DNA from: Proteles cristata cristata
Taxonomy: Eukaryota; Chordata; Mammalia; Carnivora; Hyaenidae
Length of the DNA: 64,000 nt
Direction of reading: 5' to 3'
Assembly (NCBI GenBank): GCA_017311185.1
Contig: JAESUZ010003495.1
Span: forward strand, 186,001 to 250,000
Shown: positions 22,005 through 32,664 of the stretch, piece after piece
Layout of the letters: each line of letters starts with the position of its first letter
How positions within the stretch are numbered: the first letter of the stretch is position 1
Made by a program: the position numbers and the translations under genes
The notes under the pieces: model-generated
Seen by the model: only the letters and a program-made list of their open reading frames with translations
Databases searched by the model: none
What the model was told of the DNA's origin: nothing

Positions 22005-22105
22005 CTAGATGACAAGGGAATGATAGAAATAACCACTTCATAGGATAAGTGTGAGACTTCAATGAGATAATGTATATGCGACTACCTACAGTCTAAGAGG
22101 TCATT
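22005..22105 (+). repeat. Possible MIR 3' half
   Basis: 'aaccacttcataggataagtgtgagacttcaatgagataatgtatat' follows the MIR second-half pattern. Short and low confidence. Confidence 0.4.
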
Positions 22106-25039
22106 GCCTCTTTCTCTTTCCTTTGCAAGGTTTGGAAAATGTTTCAGGTCTTTATTTAGTAACTTGCCAAAAAAATTTTTTACCACCTCCCCCAAATCTT
22201 AAGAGACCATTTTTTTCCATGATAAATTCTTGAAATGCTAAGTGTTTCTTAAACATTTTATTTTAATCATCTCGCCTTCCTTTCTCACCCTTTGATCCTT
22301 TCATTCCCTTGCAGTCTCTCCATTTCTCACATTCCTTTAATTTACATTTTGTTGTAGAATCCTGGTACAAGAGCTTTATTGTGGCACCAATCATAGAATG
22401 ACTTTTTTTAAATGGTCAGTTTCTACAGAAAAGAGTAGAATCCTAGCAGGATGCATCCTGCCACACTCTGATAGTTTTTTTTTTTTTTTCTGAATAAGAA
22501 AAGAAATGGCTCTTTTGGTATTCTATGCAAATGAGCACTGACTATAAGTTGGAAACATATTCAGCTGTCTCCTCAAACAAAGATGTCTTTTCAATGTCAG
22601 AATTCTTGAAAGTCCTTGAATAAAAATTCACTTCCCTCTAGAGTCATATTGATGTATTTTTAATATTGCTATTTTTCTTTTATTGTTGCATTGAGATGCA
22701 TTCTAATTTTGTTTGTAGTTTATAATCAAAAGGAACCAAGGAAAAAACTAGTAAGGGTCTATTGAAAGAGTTAAATCATTTCCCTACAGCTTTCCTAAGC
22801 GGAACTGATAGTCTTAGTCTGACTTAGAGAGCTGGAATAGAAAGGCTGCCAACATCTGTTTTGGTCAGAGACAGATAAAAGAGACTAATTCATAGTGGGA
22901 ATAACCCATGTGTGGCACTCTGTATTCCATTACCCTTTTCACAAAAAAAAAAATACGCATGATACAGATAGGCAGATATATTTCTACCTAAACTTCTCCA
23001 CAGTGAAAATAAAAGAAATGTGAAAGGCTCAAAAGAGTTATTATTGATTTATTTACCTAGAATGAAGCCAAGAGGCACAGCATATCAACATTACCACCAC
23101 TACCTTGCAACCTGGGTCTCAGCCATTTGACAGAATTGGTCTTGAAATCTAAAAATACAGAAGTGAAAATAACTTTTTGAATACCTGCAGAAACATGAGT
23201 TAGGGCTGACAGAAACAACTGAAATGCAAGAATAATGTAAAATCTTTATGGTATCCATTAGTTTCAACCTTCTCTCCATTAAAACTAATTCAAGAACCGC
23301 TAATGCATTGCTAAATAAAGTTACCTGAGACCTTCTTCCTTCATTATTGCTAAAGATGATAACAGTCAGCAAGAGAAGGAGTAACTTATCTGGATAATTG
23401 ATGAAATGAGTAAGCCACACAGAAATAATCAGGGCATGGCTGTATCAGGAGATCAATACCAGAGGGGGGAAAATGTTTTGCATTTGACAGGAATGCAGCT
23501 ATGTAGGTGGGGAGAAAGATTTGATTTCTTTGGTTGATTGGTTGGTTGGTTGGTTGGTTGGTTGGTTGGTTGGTTGGTTGGTTGGATGGGAATGAAGACT
23601 GTCAGCTTCATTTCCCACCTAAGAATATACAAAAAGCCTCCAACATCCAGGGTCATCAAGAAACTTGTTTAATTCTGAATTATATCAGGTAAGTAGCTCA
23701 ATGCTTCATAGCTCGACGCTTTCCTTTTTGACACTAATCCTTGCATGACTGAAACAACATTGTGATAGGAACAGAGTTTTATGATATACTATTGACAATG
23801 AACAGGAAAATCTTGAGTCAGTGCAGCCCAGTGGATGAATCATATGCCACACTTTTGACACCCAGAGCTCATGATTCCCAGGAGAGGAAAAGCTCCACCC
23901 TAGCTACTCCGAAAGTAGAGGGCACAAGCATTCTTGTTCTTCTTAGTGAGTTTTGAATGCTCTTCTACTTAAAAATTAAGCAAAACTCTTCATGACTAAT
24001 CCTAGTCTTTTGTTTTTTCTATTTCCTTTTCTCTTGTCTTCTTTGTCATCTTTTTCATCCTTCGTTTCTCTTCTATGGCCGTGGAACTTGGTCATGGTCT
24101 AGGTGGGGAATATGCCTTATATCTGAATACTAGAATACAAACCCATTGGGGTCTAAGACTGTACAAAGAAGGTGATCAAACATGCGCGTTAAATAGAATA
24201 AAGCCAGGACCACCCCAAGGTCCTATACTGAAGAAGTAACCAAGTCAGAGGGGGAGCAGTTCCTACCCAAGGAAGGTCAGACTGATGTGGCACATTGTTT
24301 CTTCTATCTCAGCATCTGAAAACATTTGCTTCTGAGCAACTGTCTTGTTAAATAACAACTGTAGTCTTTGATACTCAGAACATAGTACAAATGTTTTATG
24401 TCTCTGAATTCTTTAAACATCTCAGAGCCTTAATTAACCAGAGCTGAATGAAATGGAACACTAACTCCCACCACTCTACAAAAAATATTTTAAATTTTTT
24501 CATCATCCTACTTTTATGGAAAAGATCTAAACCTAAGTGACTCACAGGGACCACAGATACAACTGATAAAAATGTCTCGACGTACACCCAAGACAGCATA
24601 CATTCAGACCAATCTCTTAAATCTTCTATAGGCAGAGCATGTGATACTGAATGCATCATGATCATACATATTCAGATTTTAATGCTGAAGCAGAACAGAA
24701 CCATGATAATGGAAGAAATATTGCTATATGCTCTGTTCTTACTAAAACAAGAAAAACTGCTACTGCCCTTCAGAAAGATTTTCAACAAGAGAGAATATTC
24801 TTTTTTTCTTTGCATTCCAGATAATTGAATTTCTTTTTTCATCTGCCAAAGAATGTCAGTGCTCTGATCCTTCTAAGAAATCTGGGAGTAGTAGCCTGGA
24901 ATTATTTATGATTTATGCCTACTGCCATAAAGGATTTGAGGCTCGTATTCAAAGAATTGATACGACCAATATGCTAGACTCTGCCCTTGACTTTTGACCA
25001 AAGACGTGTGCTTCTTTTACTCTAACTGTAAAACAAAAG
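22106..25039. other. Unrecognised AT-rich sequence with one microsatellite
   Basis: Nearly 3 kb with no SINE or LINE that I can identify, apart from the (TTGG)12 run at 23538-23585. Poly-T at about 22476-22490. Short frames such as 23100-23420 minus (106 codons) have no recognisable domain. Confidence 0.4.
23538..23585. repeat. (TTGG)12 microsatellite
   Basis: Twelve uninterrupted TTGG units (48 bases), with one imperfect unit before (TTGA) and one after (ATGG). Read on the minus strand it gives a chance Asn-Gln-Pro-Thr repeat peptide, which explains a spurious open frame at 23453-23659. Confidence 0.96.
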
Positions 25040-25215
25040 ACAAAAAGTCATAGGATGACAGGGTTAGAAGGGACCTTTACTACCAGAAACTGTAGATCAT
25101 TTTATAGAAAACCAAGTTCCAGAAAAGTAAAATAATCTGTCCAAGGCCAAAAGGTGCATCAGTAGCAGAATAGAGAGAAGAACCAGGTCCCCTGACGCCA
25201 AGTCTTTTCCCATTG
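25040..25215 (-). repeat. MIR- or L3-like remnant
   Basis: 'gttagaagggacctttac' resembles the L3/CR1 'ggaccttagagatcatctag' motif. It is followed by 'attttatagaaaaccaagttccagaaaagtaaaataatctgtccaagg' and 'agaaccaggtcccctgacgccaagtc', the usual order of this repeat type. MIR3 or L3 cannot be told apart here. Confidence 0.5.
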
Positions 25216-28059
25216 GCCCAGAGAGTCTCGCCACTGTGAAGCTCTCAGGAAGACAGATCATTTTGTATAGTAGGAATGCTGGAAGATGCTCCAGAAGGAT
25301 AAAATATTAAGGCCAGTTCTCCTCTAAACACCAAGTTCCGCCCTCTTACTTACACTAACCCAAGGAGTACCTCAAATGGGTCACAAACTAGCATCTCAAC
25401 TGCCATGTGGCCACCAACATGTGGCTCCTTTTCCCTGTCAGTGTTCCTGGGGTTACTGTCACTGGTAAAGTCACTGATCAAATGGAGTCCAAGAAGCACC
25501 TGCTTCTGAAAGCACCAGTGCCCACCATGAGGCTTCCAGATTGCTTTCTCTGGATGGTGCAAGTGGGGAGTGGTGGTGGTAGAGGCCACCTCACTTGTCA
25601 TGGACCAGAGCTTGTAGCATCAGGAGATACCAGACCATTAAGCTGGGAGTAGGGGTGCTTACAAGGGAAGGAGATATAGTGGGTCAAAGAACTAAAAGAG
25701 GGTTTGAAGCATGTAATGGGAGATGGAAAATGGCTCCATGGGTTCAGAGTCCCAGAGGAAAAGAATGTCATGGGAATGTAGCCCAAGGAAATAACTGGAT
25801 TTTTTGTTTTTCATGTGTAACTTTTTGATGAATTGGGTCCACATTTAGGGCCTAGAGGCAGGAGGGGGTACGGTTATAATTTTTTCCTTCTGGCAAAGCT
25901 GTAGTTAATTGCAGGGGTAGAGGGGTCTCAAGAGCCATCTCAAGTGGGCCAAGTACCTTTCTCCCCCACTTGTTCCATAGATGCTCATCCAGTATCTCAC
26001 ACAGAAGAGGTTTTAGCTCTGGAAAAATAGACGCAAATTCTAAGAGTAAAAAACTCAACTTTATTTATGAGCAGCGGTGTACTAGGAAAGGTTTGACAAT
26101 CAGCTCTCTACGAAAAACATGCACACATAAATACATGTGTATGTGTATTATAAATTTACTGACATAAGTAATGTTTGGCTATAATATATAACTATAAGAA
26201 AATATTCAAGACTCTGGATTAGAGGTTCCATATAGTCAGTTGATTTCTCACAGAATGCTTTCCCTGATTCTTATCTTACTGTTGTATCCTTAGCCACCCA
26301 TGGTTGCAATGATCAAACAAGTTTAATTCCAACATGAATACTGGTTAATTATTTTCATTAATAGTAAAGAGTAAACACAAAGACATATGTCAGAACAATA
26401 CCTGTTCATGGATGATGTCAGCAGCTTCTTTGCTGAATCAGATAATAGTTTCTGAATATTCTGGAGAATATTTCCTCAATTTGGGAGGGTTGTCCACAAT
26501 GTAATGAATACAGGCACAAAACATTTAAATTTAATGCTACTCATGTTACCAATATTTTCTCCATCACTTTCTTACCTCTCGATAATCAACAAGAGGATAA
26601 ATAGCCATGATTTCTAGCCAATTTCTGTGGTATAAATACTCCCATCATGCAGATTTCGAACTACCAGTGGGACTCACTGATTGTGGGGTCGTGAAGAATG
26701 AGGAAGGAGCACAGCATTGTCTAATCTATTCTGTCCACCGTACAGGTATAATGGATGTAAATCACCTCAAGAGCATGGGCCATGTTGAAATGTAATAAAG
26801 ATTTAAAAATGGTGAGCGGGTGCTATTTGTCACCTTTGTTTTTAAATATATCTGCTGTAATTGTAAGTTTATGAGATTGAATTCTTGAATAGTGGCTATG
26901 TTTAACGAGGGGCTCACAAAATTCCTAAAAGCTTCACAATCAGCTCTCATAAACTGGCACAGGCCTGCTCTAGCACTCCACTGGACGGAAAAGACATTCT
27001 TTGGATAATGAGTGTCAGGAAAAAGATTGTTAGTGCATAAGATATGTGTTCATATTAAGTTATAAAGCCGTTTATTAAGAAACTCAGTTTTCAAGCCCTT
27101 GTCCAGTCAGTAGATTTGGCTTTTCTGGCCAAGTGTGGGGGGTTGGATTCTCCCACTTCCCCCGCAGCCTTTAACCACCTCCAACCAACTCTCCCACAGA
27201 CACCCACTGCACAGAAGGGATTCATTTAGTGCACCTCATGAGAGCTTCACCTTGTCCTATCCAAAATAACTCTTTCTGGAGCCAATTTTTTAGTGTAATT
27301 TATTCCAAACCTTTGATGGGGAAACTTGTACTCTTGAAGCTGTTCAGATGTGCAGCCAGCGGGGAGCTCCTGGGCCACACTGGCTTCTACAGCTACAGAT
27401 GCTGTGGCCAAGCCTGACGCCCAGGGACACCACGTGGATTTCTAACATTCCTTGAGGGATAGCGGATCCATAGCCTCTAAATGAACGCATTATGCTTATC
27501 CACGTACATGTTTTTAATCTGTGACAGGTATTTTATGGATTGGAGCCTTCATTTAAATGTTACATAATCCTCCTTTAATAAATAATGTGAATATTCAATA
27601 TAATTGAAACAAGAAAGCCTGCCTTTGTTTCCATATAGCTGGTTCAAAAATAAAAAGACTCAGCACAGATTTAAGATTGATCATCAAAAAGATCAGTTAC
27701 ATTAGAAAATGTGACCACGTGTCTGTCATAGCTTAAGCATGATGAAAGAAGAATAAATGATATCAGAATTTTTGCCTTCTCATACGGTCATCTTGAGCTC
27801 CTCAGACATGAAAAGCCAGAGAAATGAGCCATTTGGTGAAATTACTAATTTAGCTTAACTAAAATCAAAGCCAGGATGAATCAATTAAAAATACTAAGTT
27901 ACAAAATACTTTTTACAAAACACTTTTTAAAGAAATTAAGTTGCATTATTTTTCAGGATAAGAGGTAAGTGAAATTCCATCCACAGTGTCAAGTAGAGTA
28001 TTTATTTCAACAGCTTAAAGTGTATGAGACAGATGTCAACTAGGGAATCCATTGAGCTT
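25216..28059. other. Mostly unrecognised non-coding sequence
   Basis: Apart from the repeat copy near 26617-26790, no family was identified. The 25350-25830 part has several overlapping 62-83 codon frames on both strands, which reflects a locally higher GC content. I see no splice sites or motif to support an exon. Confidence 0.4.
26617..26790. repeat. Old interspersed repeat, unidentified, copy B
   Basis: 'gccaatttctgtggtataaatactccca...cagatttcgaactaccagtgggactcactga' parallels copy A at 8973-9036 and continues with 'ttgtggggtcgtgaagaatgagg'. Same unidentified family. Confidence 0.5.
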
Positions 28060-28140
28060 AAGGAGTTTGTACCTGTAGCATTTACCACAATGCCTGGCTG
28101 AGCATTCAAAAGGAATTTCTAAAATGAATGAATGAATGAC
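28060..28140 (+). mobile_element. L2 3' terminal fragment
   Basis: 'tagcatttaccacaatgcctggctgagcattcaaaaggaatttctaaa' ends in an ATGAATGAATGAATGA run, matching the L2 terminus 'cacagtgcctggcacatag...tgttgaatgaatgaatg'. Confidence 0.65.
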
Positions 28141-29345
28141 TATCTTAGTGACTGAAAACAATTTATTAGCATTACTTTTTTAAGTTTCTTCTGTTACATA
28201 GACTAAAAAATATGTTTGTAATTTTACTTATGGTACTAATTTTTTAAATAAACATTTTCTCTATTAATATTACTAAAATGTAGTCCTTTACTAAATTATC
28301 ATGTTTTAAATTAAGGGAGTCTATAATTAAGAAGTTATAATATTCTTCTGGGGTTTTTTCCTGTCCAGGATCCAATTTCCCTTTCTGTCATTAATAACAC
28401 CCTGATTTCCTCCTGGGGATCCATCTCTCCCCTTCTCGTAGCCCATCAGGATACACTGAGATTGACCCCAACCCCAGTCCGCAGGTGGGCATATGATCCA
28501 AACCTGGTGTTGTCAGTGGTTAGTATACAGGGATTAAATACACAGAAATCCCATAGTAAATATGCACAAATCCCATCTGTGTACCTGAGACATACTTACA
28601 CAAGAATGTTAGCACCTTTTATAACAAAAGGATTAATAGCATGGATGCCCCTCTGCTTTGTGAACTGTGCTTAGGTATGTGTGGCGTGGTCAACCCTGTT
28701 TTCCTATGCAAGGCAGTGTACTAAGCGCTATCAGACTTACAAAGATAAGTAAGACAGTCTCTACTTTCTAGGAACACAGAGGCCACCTGTGGAGCCAAAT
28801 GTACTCCATACCAGGCACAGCATGTGTGCTAGAACAGATGGGCAGGCAAAAGGCTATCTCAGTGGAAGTAAGAACTGATTAAATCTAGTGAACAGTAAAT
28901 ACCAGCATTTCTGCACAATTTCAAAAATGGCTTGGTTTTCAACAGGTGCTAGAGAAGAAGCCTCACAAGAAAAAGGAAAAATCCATGGAAAGGCACTGAA
29001 TAGGGAAAATGCATAAGGGATGCATGAAATGGGGTTTAGGGAATAAACTAGGAATGGAGTAATTGTCAGTAATTGAGGAGGGCTTTGAACACCTAGCAAA
29101 GAAATTGGACTTAATTCCATAGGCAATCATGAGTTACTGCAGTTTGTAAATGAATGAGCTACAAAAACCAGGCTAAAATTTAAGAAGAAATCTCAAACGT
29201 CAGTGTGAAGGATTTCATGAATAGGAAACAGCATGCTGGTAGGCAGAAAAGGCAGGGAGGACAGACTATAGTTCATCCAGGTAAGAGAATGTTAGAACCT
29301 GAATCATGTAAGCTCCAGAAGGCATGAAAACAAAGAAAACTATTA

Positions 29346-29791
29346 ATTTTTTAATGTTTATTTTTTTAATTTTTTAAATATTTATTTATTTTTGAAAGAG
29401 AGAGAGAGAGAGACAGAGTGTGAGCAGAGGAGGGGCAGAAAAAGAGGGAGACACAGAAGTTAAAGCAGCCTCCAGGCTCTGAGCTGTCAGCACAGAGCCC
29501 TATGCAGGGCTCAACGTCACAAACCATGAGATCATGACCTGAGCCAAAGTCAGACACTTGACCAACAAAGCAACACAGGCATCCCAATGTTTATCTATTT
29601 TTGAGAGAGAGAGGAAAAAAACAAAAAAAAACAGGGAAGGGGCAGAGAGAGAGGGAGACACAGAATCCAAAGCAGGCTCCAGGCTCTGAACTGTCACCAC
29701 AGAGTCCAACACGGGGCTTGAACCCATATATCACGAGACCATGACCTGAGCTGAAGTCAGACGCTGAACCAACTGAGCCACCCATGGGCTC
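29346..29791 (-). mobile_element. SINEC_Fc-type SINE (outer copy, split)
   Basis: Its tail is at 29346-29361 and its body at 29586-29791, separated by a second SINE inserted in the tail. Head complement 'ccaactgagccacccatgggctcc'. Target-site duplication of 14 bp with two mismatches: CAAAGAAAACTATT at 29331-29344 and CAAAGAAAGCTACT at 29792-29805. Confidence 0.93.
29362..29585 (-). mobile_element. SINEC_Fc-type SINE nested in another SINE
   Basis: A minus-strand SINE inserted in the A-tail (T-rich on this strand) of the copy that continues at 29586. The short duplication AATGTTTAT lies at 29353-29361 and 29586-29594. The body has GA-rich, 'cagcctccaggctctgagctgtcagcacagagcc' and 'aaccatgagatcatgacctgagcc' blocks. 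The head is decayed (GCATCCC). Confidence 0.92.
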
Positions 29792-29838
29792 CAAAGAAAG
29801 CTACTTTAAAGACTTCTGCTAATTGACTAAACACACTA

Positions 29839-30087
29839 CAGTAAAACCTTGGATTGCAAGTAACTTGTTCTATGAGTGTTGCACAAGACAAACAAACATT
29901 TCTAATAAATTTTAACTTTATAAACAAGCGATGTCTTGCAACATGAGAATACTAGTAGTACGTGACACCAAATGTCACATGGTCACAACTGAACCTGTGG
30001 CTCTTGAAAGTCACTTTGATATACAAGTGCTTTGGATTCCAAGCATGTTTCTGGAACAAATTATACCCACACACCAAGGTTTTACTG
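29839..30087. mobile_element. 249-bp Tc1/mariner-type MITE
   Basis: Perfect 14-bp terminal inverted repeats: CAGTAAAACCTTGG at 29839-29852 and CCAAGGTTTTACTG at 30074-30087. A TA dinucleotide flanks each side (29837-29838 and 30088-30089), the target duplication of the Tc1/mariner/pogo superfamily. The inside has further imperfect inverted similarity and no transposase. The 70-codon frame at 29931-30143 runs past the element and is chance. It is inserted in the L2 remnant. I believe it belongs to the Tigger/pogo type, but the subfamily is unconfirmed. Confidence 0.88.
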
Positions 30088-30423
30088 TACTTGATATGGA
30101 TATGGGAAGTAGAAGGAGATGCCAGTACTCTCTGATAGAGTAAGTAGGAAGCTGTTAATACTGCTACTCAAGTAGAAAATTCAAGTTGGGAAACACAGCA
30201 GGAAACGCAGGTAGATTTTGAACTTTTGAGGTTTGAGGTGCTGGTAACATAGTGTAAGAGGTATTGAAAGGCAACTGTAGATGAAGATATCTAGTCAGGA
30301 TGAAGTTTAGAGCTAGAGGTAGAGATTTGGAAGTCATGAGATTCCCGAAGGAGAGACTGTAGGATGGTACATAATGTTATGTGAGAAAGGGGGAAACATA
30401 AGTGACTCAAAAAGTAGAGTTCA

Positions 30424-30682
30424 GGGGCACCTGGGTGGCTCAGTTGGTTAAACGTCCAATTTCTGCTTAGGTCATGATCTCACCCTTTGTGAGTTCGAGC
30501 CCCGCGTCGGGCTCTGTGTGGACAGCTCAGAGCCTGGAGCCTGCTTCAGATTCTGTGTCTCCCTCTCTCTCTCTACCCTCCCCAACTCACATTCTGTGTC
30601 TCTCTCTCTCTACCCTCCCCAACTCACATTCTGTGTCTCTCTCTCTCTCAAAAATAAATAAACATTAAAAAAAATCTTTTTT
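30424..30682 (+). mobile_element. SINEC_Fc-type SINE with 37-bp internal duplication
   Basis: Head GGGGCACCTGGGTGGCTCAG, B box 'gtgagttcgagccccgcgtcgggc', then 'gctcagagcctggagcctgcttcag'. The CT-rich region carries an exact tandem copy: 30574-30610 equals 30611-30647 ('taccctccccaactcacattctgtgtctc...'). Tail AAAAATAAATAAACATT. Target-site duplication of 12 bp with one mismatch: 30412-30423 and 30683-30694. Confidence 0.95.
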
Positions 30683-30800
30683 AAGTGGAGTTCAAAACCA
30701 AAAGAAGTTAGAATCATTGATGTAAAGGGATAGACAGAAGTGAGCTATCCCCACACAACAGGCTGCAGAAAGAAGGAAGATGAAGAACGATGTTTGCCAC

Positions 30801-31320
30801 TAAAAGTTCAAGTTTGCTCATCTTTTTAAAGTTTCATTTTACATATACATATATTTTAGAGTTTTCTCATCCCCAGGACCAGGGCCAATTAACACACTAG
30901 TAAAACTAGATAGTATGGAAAATGATTTACATAAGAATAATCACTGATATTTCTTAAATCCCAACACTGTCTCAAATGTTATTTTCCTGGTTTTTCTCTC
31001 CCCAATTACTGTTTTTCCCTTCAAAAAAGGAAAAAAGTAACATCAGGGATTTGGGCAATTTTTTTTTCAGTCTTGCACTTTCAAATGTTTTTCTGTTCTT
31101 TTAAATATTTTAATCAGCTTTATTTACAAACCACTAACCTAGGAATTACTAGTCTACAAAACTTCCACTTGGAGAAGTAAATAATTGCTTAATAACAGAT
31201 AATTCAAATTTACTTTAGAAGGGAAACAAAAGAGCCTTCAGTTTCCTGCTGTGTTCTGGAAGCTCAGCAGTGAGAGGGCATCCAGCCTATGGAGAGAAAA
31301 ATGAGGAAAACTCCTTGCTG
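30801..31320. other. Unrecognised AT-rich sequence
   Basis: Nothing assignable was found. Confidence 0.4.
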
Positions 31321-31329
31321 GAGAAGTAT

Positions 31330-31400
31330 GTATGTGTGTGTGTGTGTGCATGTGTCTATTCTGATTTACTTATTTATTTATTTATACATAAGGGCAAGGA

Positions 31401-31440
<40 letters not shown>

Positions 31441-31569
31441 TTGAAAAAGAGAATCTTAAGCAGGTTCTACACTGAGCATGAAGCCCAATGCAGAGCCCAA
31501 TCCCATAACTTTGATTCATGCCAAAATCAAGACTTGGATGCTCAGCTGGCTGAGCCACACAGGCATCCT
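31330..31569 (-). mobile_element. Older Can-SINE copy
   Basis: Minus-strand SINE: the tail holds TG and TTTA simple repeats (31330-31384), then a GA run, then 'gaatcttaagcaggttctac', 'agagcccaatcccataac' and the head complement 'ggctgagccacacaggcatcc'. Target-site duplication GAGAAGTAT at 31321-31329 and 31570-31578. It lacks the felid 'gctgtcagcacagagcc' block, suggesting an older subfamily. Confidence 0.85.
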
Positions 31570-31582
31570 GAGAAGTATTTAT

Positions 31583-32664
31583 TTTGATAGAAGGATATTC
31601 AGGCCAGAAATATTGCTTCTCAGCAAAGATCTGCATGGTGATTCATACACGCTTTCTGAGGAAGCAGAATAAAGTCCTGATGTTTGCATGTCCCCTTAGA
31701 GTCACCAGCATCATAGAAACTAAACTGGAATTAGATGTGGAGGAACAAAATAGAGACAGCAAAGTGGGCATCTGAGAGGAGGGAAGGGAGAAGGTCTTCT
31801 CTGATGAACACAGACCCTGTAGGGAGGACTCTGCCACATGATGTTCAGCTAGGTTCTCTAAGGAGAGGAGGAGCCACTAGTGATTTCACGGACTTGATTT
31901 TTATTCTAGTGACTCAACATCTCTAGAAATATCAGTCTTCAATGTATCTATGTTTGTTTAGGTTTATTTGCTTAGTTCTTTTACTATAAAATCTATTGCA
32001 CTCTGAAGTGCAAGAATTGGTTAAATGGAATTAGCTTTCACCAGTCGTCTCCTTTCTAGCTGTTCCTGATCACTTATATTTAAGGCTGACATCATTTAAG
32101 AATAACTTCAGGTCACCAATGTTCATATAAGTTTAAACATTTCAATAATTTCACATTCTCTTTCAAGTACTTTAGAAAGTTGCATAACAAAATGTTTCTC
32201 CCTATCTCTATGCGGTCGATTTTTAACAGAGTGAATACTTTGGGCCCAAAAACGACAATTATCCAAAATTCAAGGATTGCCATCCATGCTGTCAGTTCCC
32301 AAAGAAATATGCAGCAATGAGGGCCTGCACTCAAGTGGTCAGCTGCCACAGTCTTATACAGCTTCTCTAGAAGAAGCCAGAGGCACAAATCCAAGGCAGT
32401 CACAGCCTATTTGTGGCTCCAATGACCAACGCAGAGCTGCCTCTAGTTACCAGTGCCCCAGGAGCCACAACAAACGCAGCAGAACACTCTATGGAATTCA
32501 GCCTGGACCCGACCCTGCCCCTGGTAAATAGGAAAGCCCATCAGCTGAGCAGGTCAACAGCAAAAGAGAAGCATATCAAAGATGGAACTGCCCACTGCTC
32601 CCTCTTTTTCTTCTCTCTCCCTTCCCTCCCCTCCTTCCTTCTTTCTTCCTTCCCCTTCTTTACG
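31583..32664. other. Mostly unrecognised non-coding sequence
   Basis: No assigned repeat. Overlapping frames near 31600-31930 and 32277-32685 have no recognisable domain. A pyrimidine-rich low-complexity tract occupies 32603-32661. Confidence 0.4.

Larger units (their letters stand above)
28690..30800 (-). mobile_element. L2 LINE remnant, split by later insertions
   Basis: Reverse-complement L2 from its 3' end inward. Blocks: 'caaggcagtgtactaagcgctatcagacttacaaagataagtaagacag' (28709-28760); 'gagggctttgaacacctagcaaagaaattggacttaattccataggcaatcatgag' (29075-29132); 'ggcagggaggacagactatagttcatccaggtaagag' (29250-29288); 'ggtttgaggtgctgg' and 'gtcaggatgaagtttagagctagaggtagagatttggaagtcat' (30229-30338); 'aaccaaaagaagttagaatc' (30697-30716). 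It is interrupted by two nested SINEs, a MITE and a further SINE. No intact frame remains. Confidence 0.78.

Noticed and set aside
23538..23585. CRISPR-like array
   Set aside because: Contiguous 4-bp units without spacers, in a mammalian genome.
23453..23659. Asn-Gln-Pro-Thr repeat protein
   Set aside because: It is the translation of a (TTGG)12 microsatellite.
25350..25830. Overlapping open frames as an exon cluster
   Set aside because: Several frames on both strands are open at once, which reflects composition. No splice signals or domains were seen.
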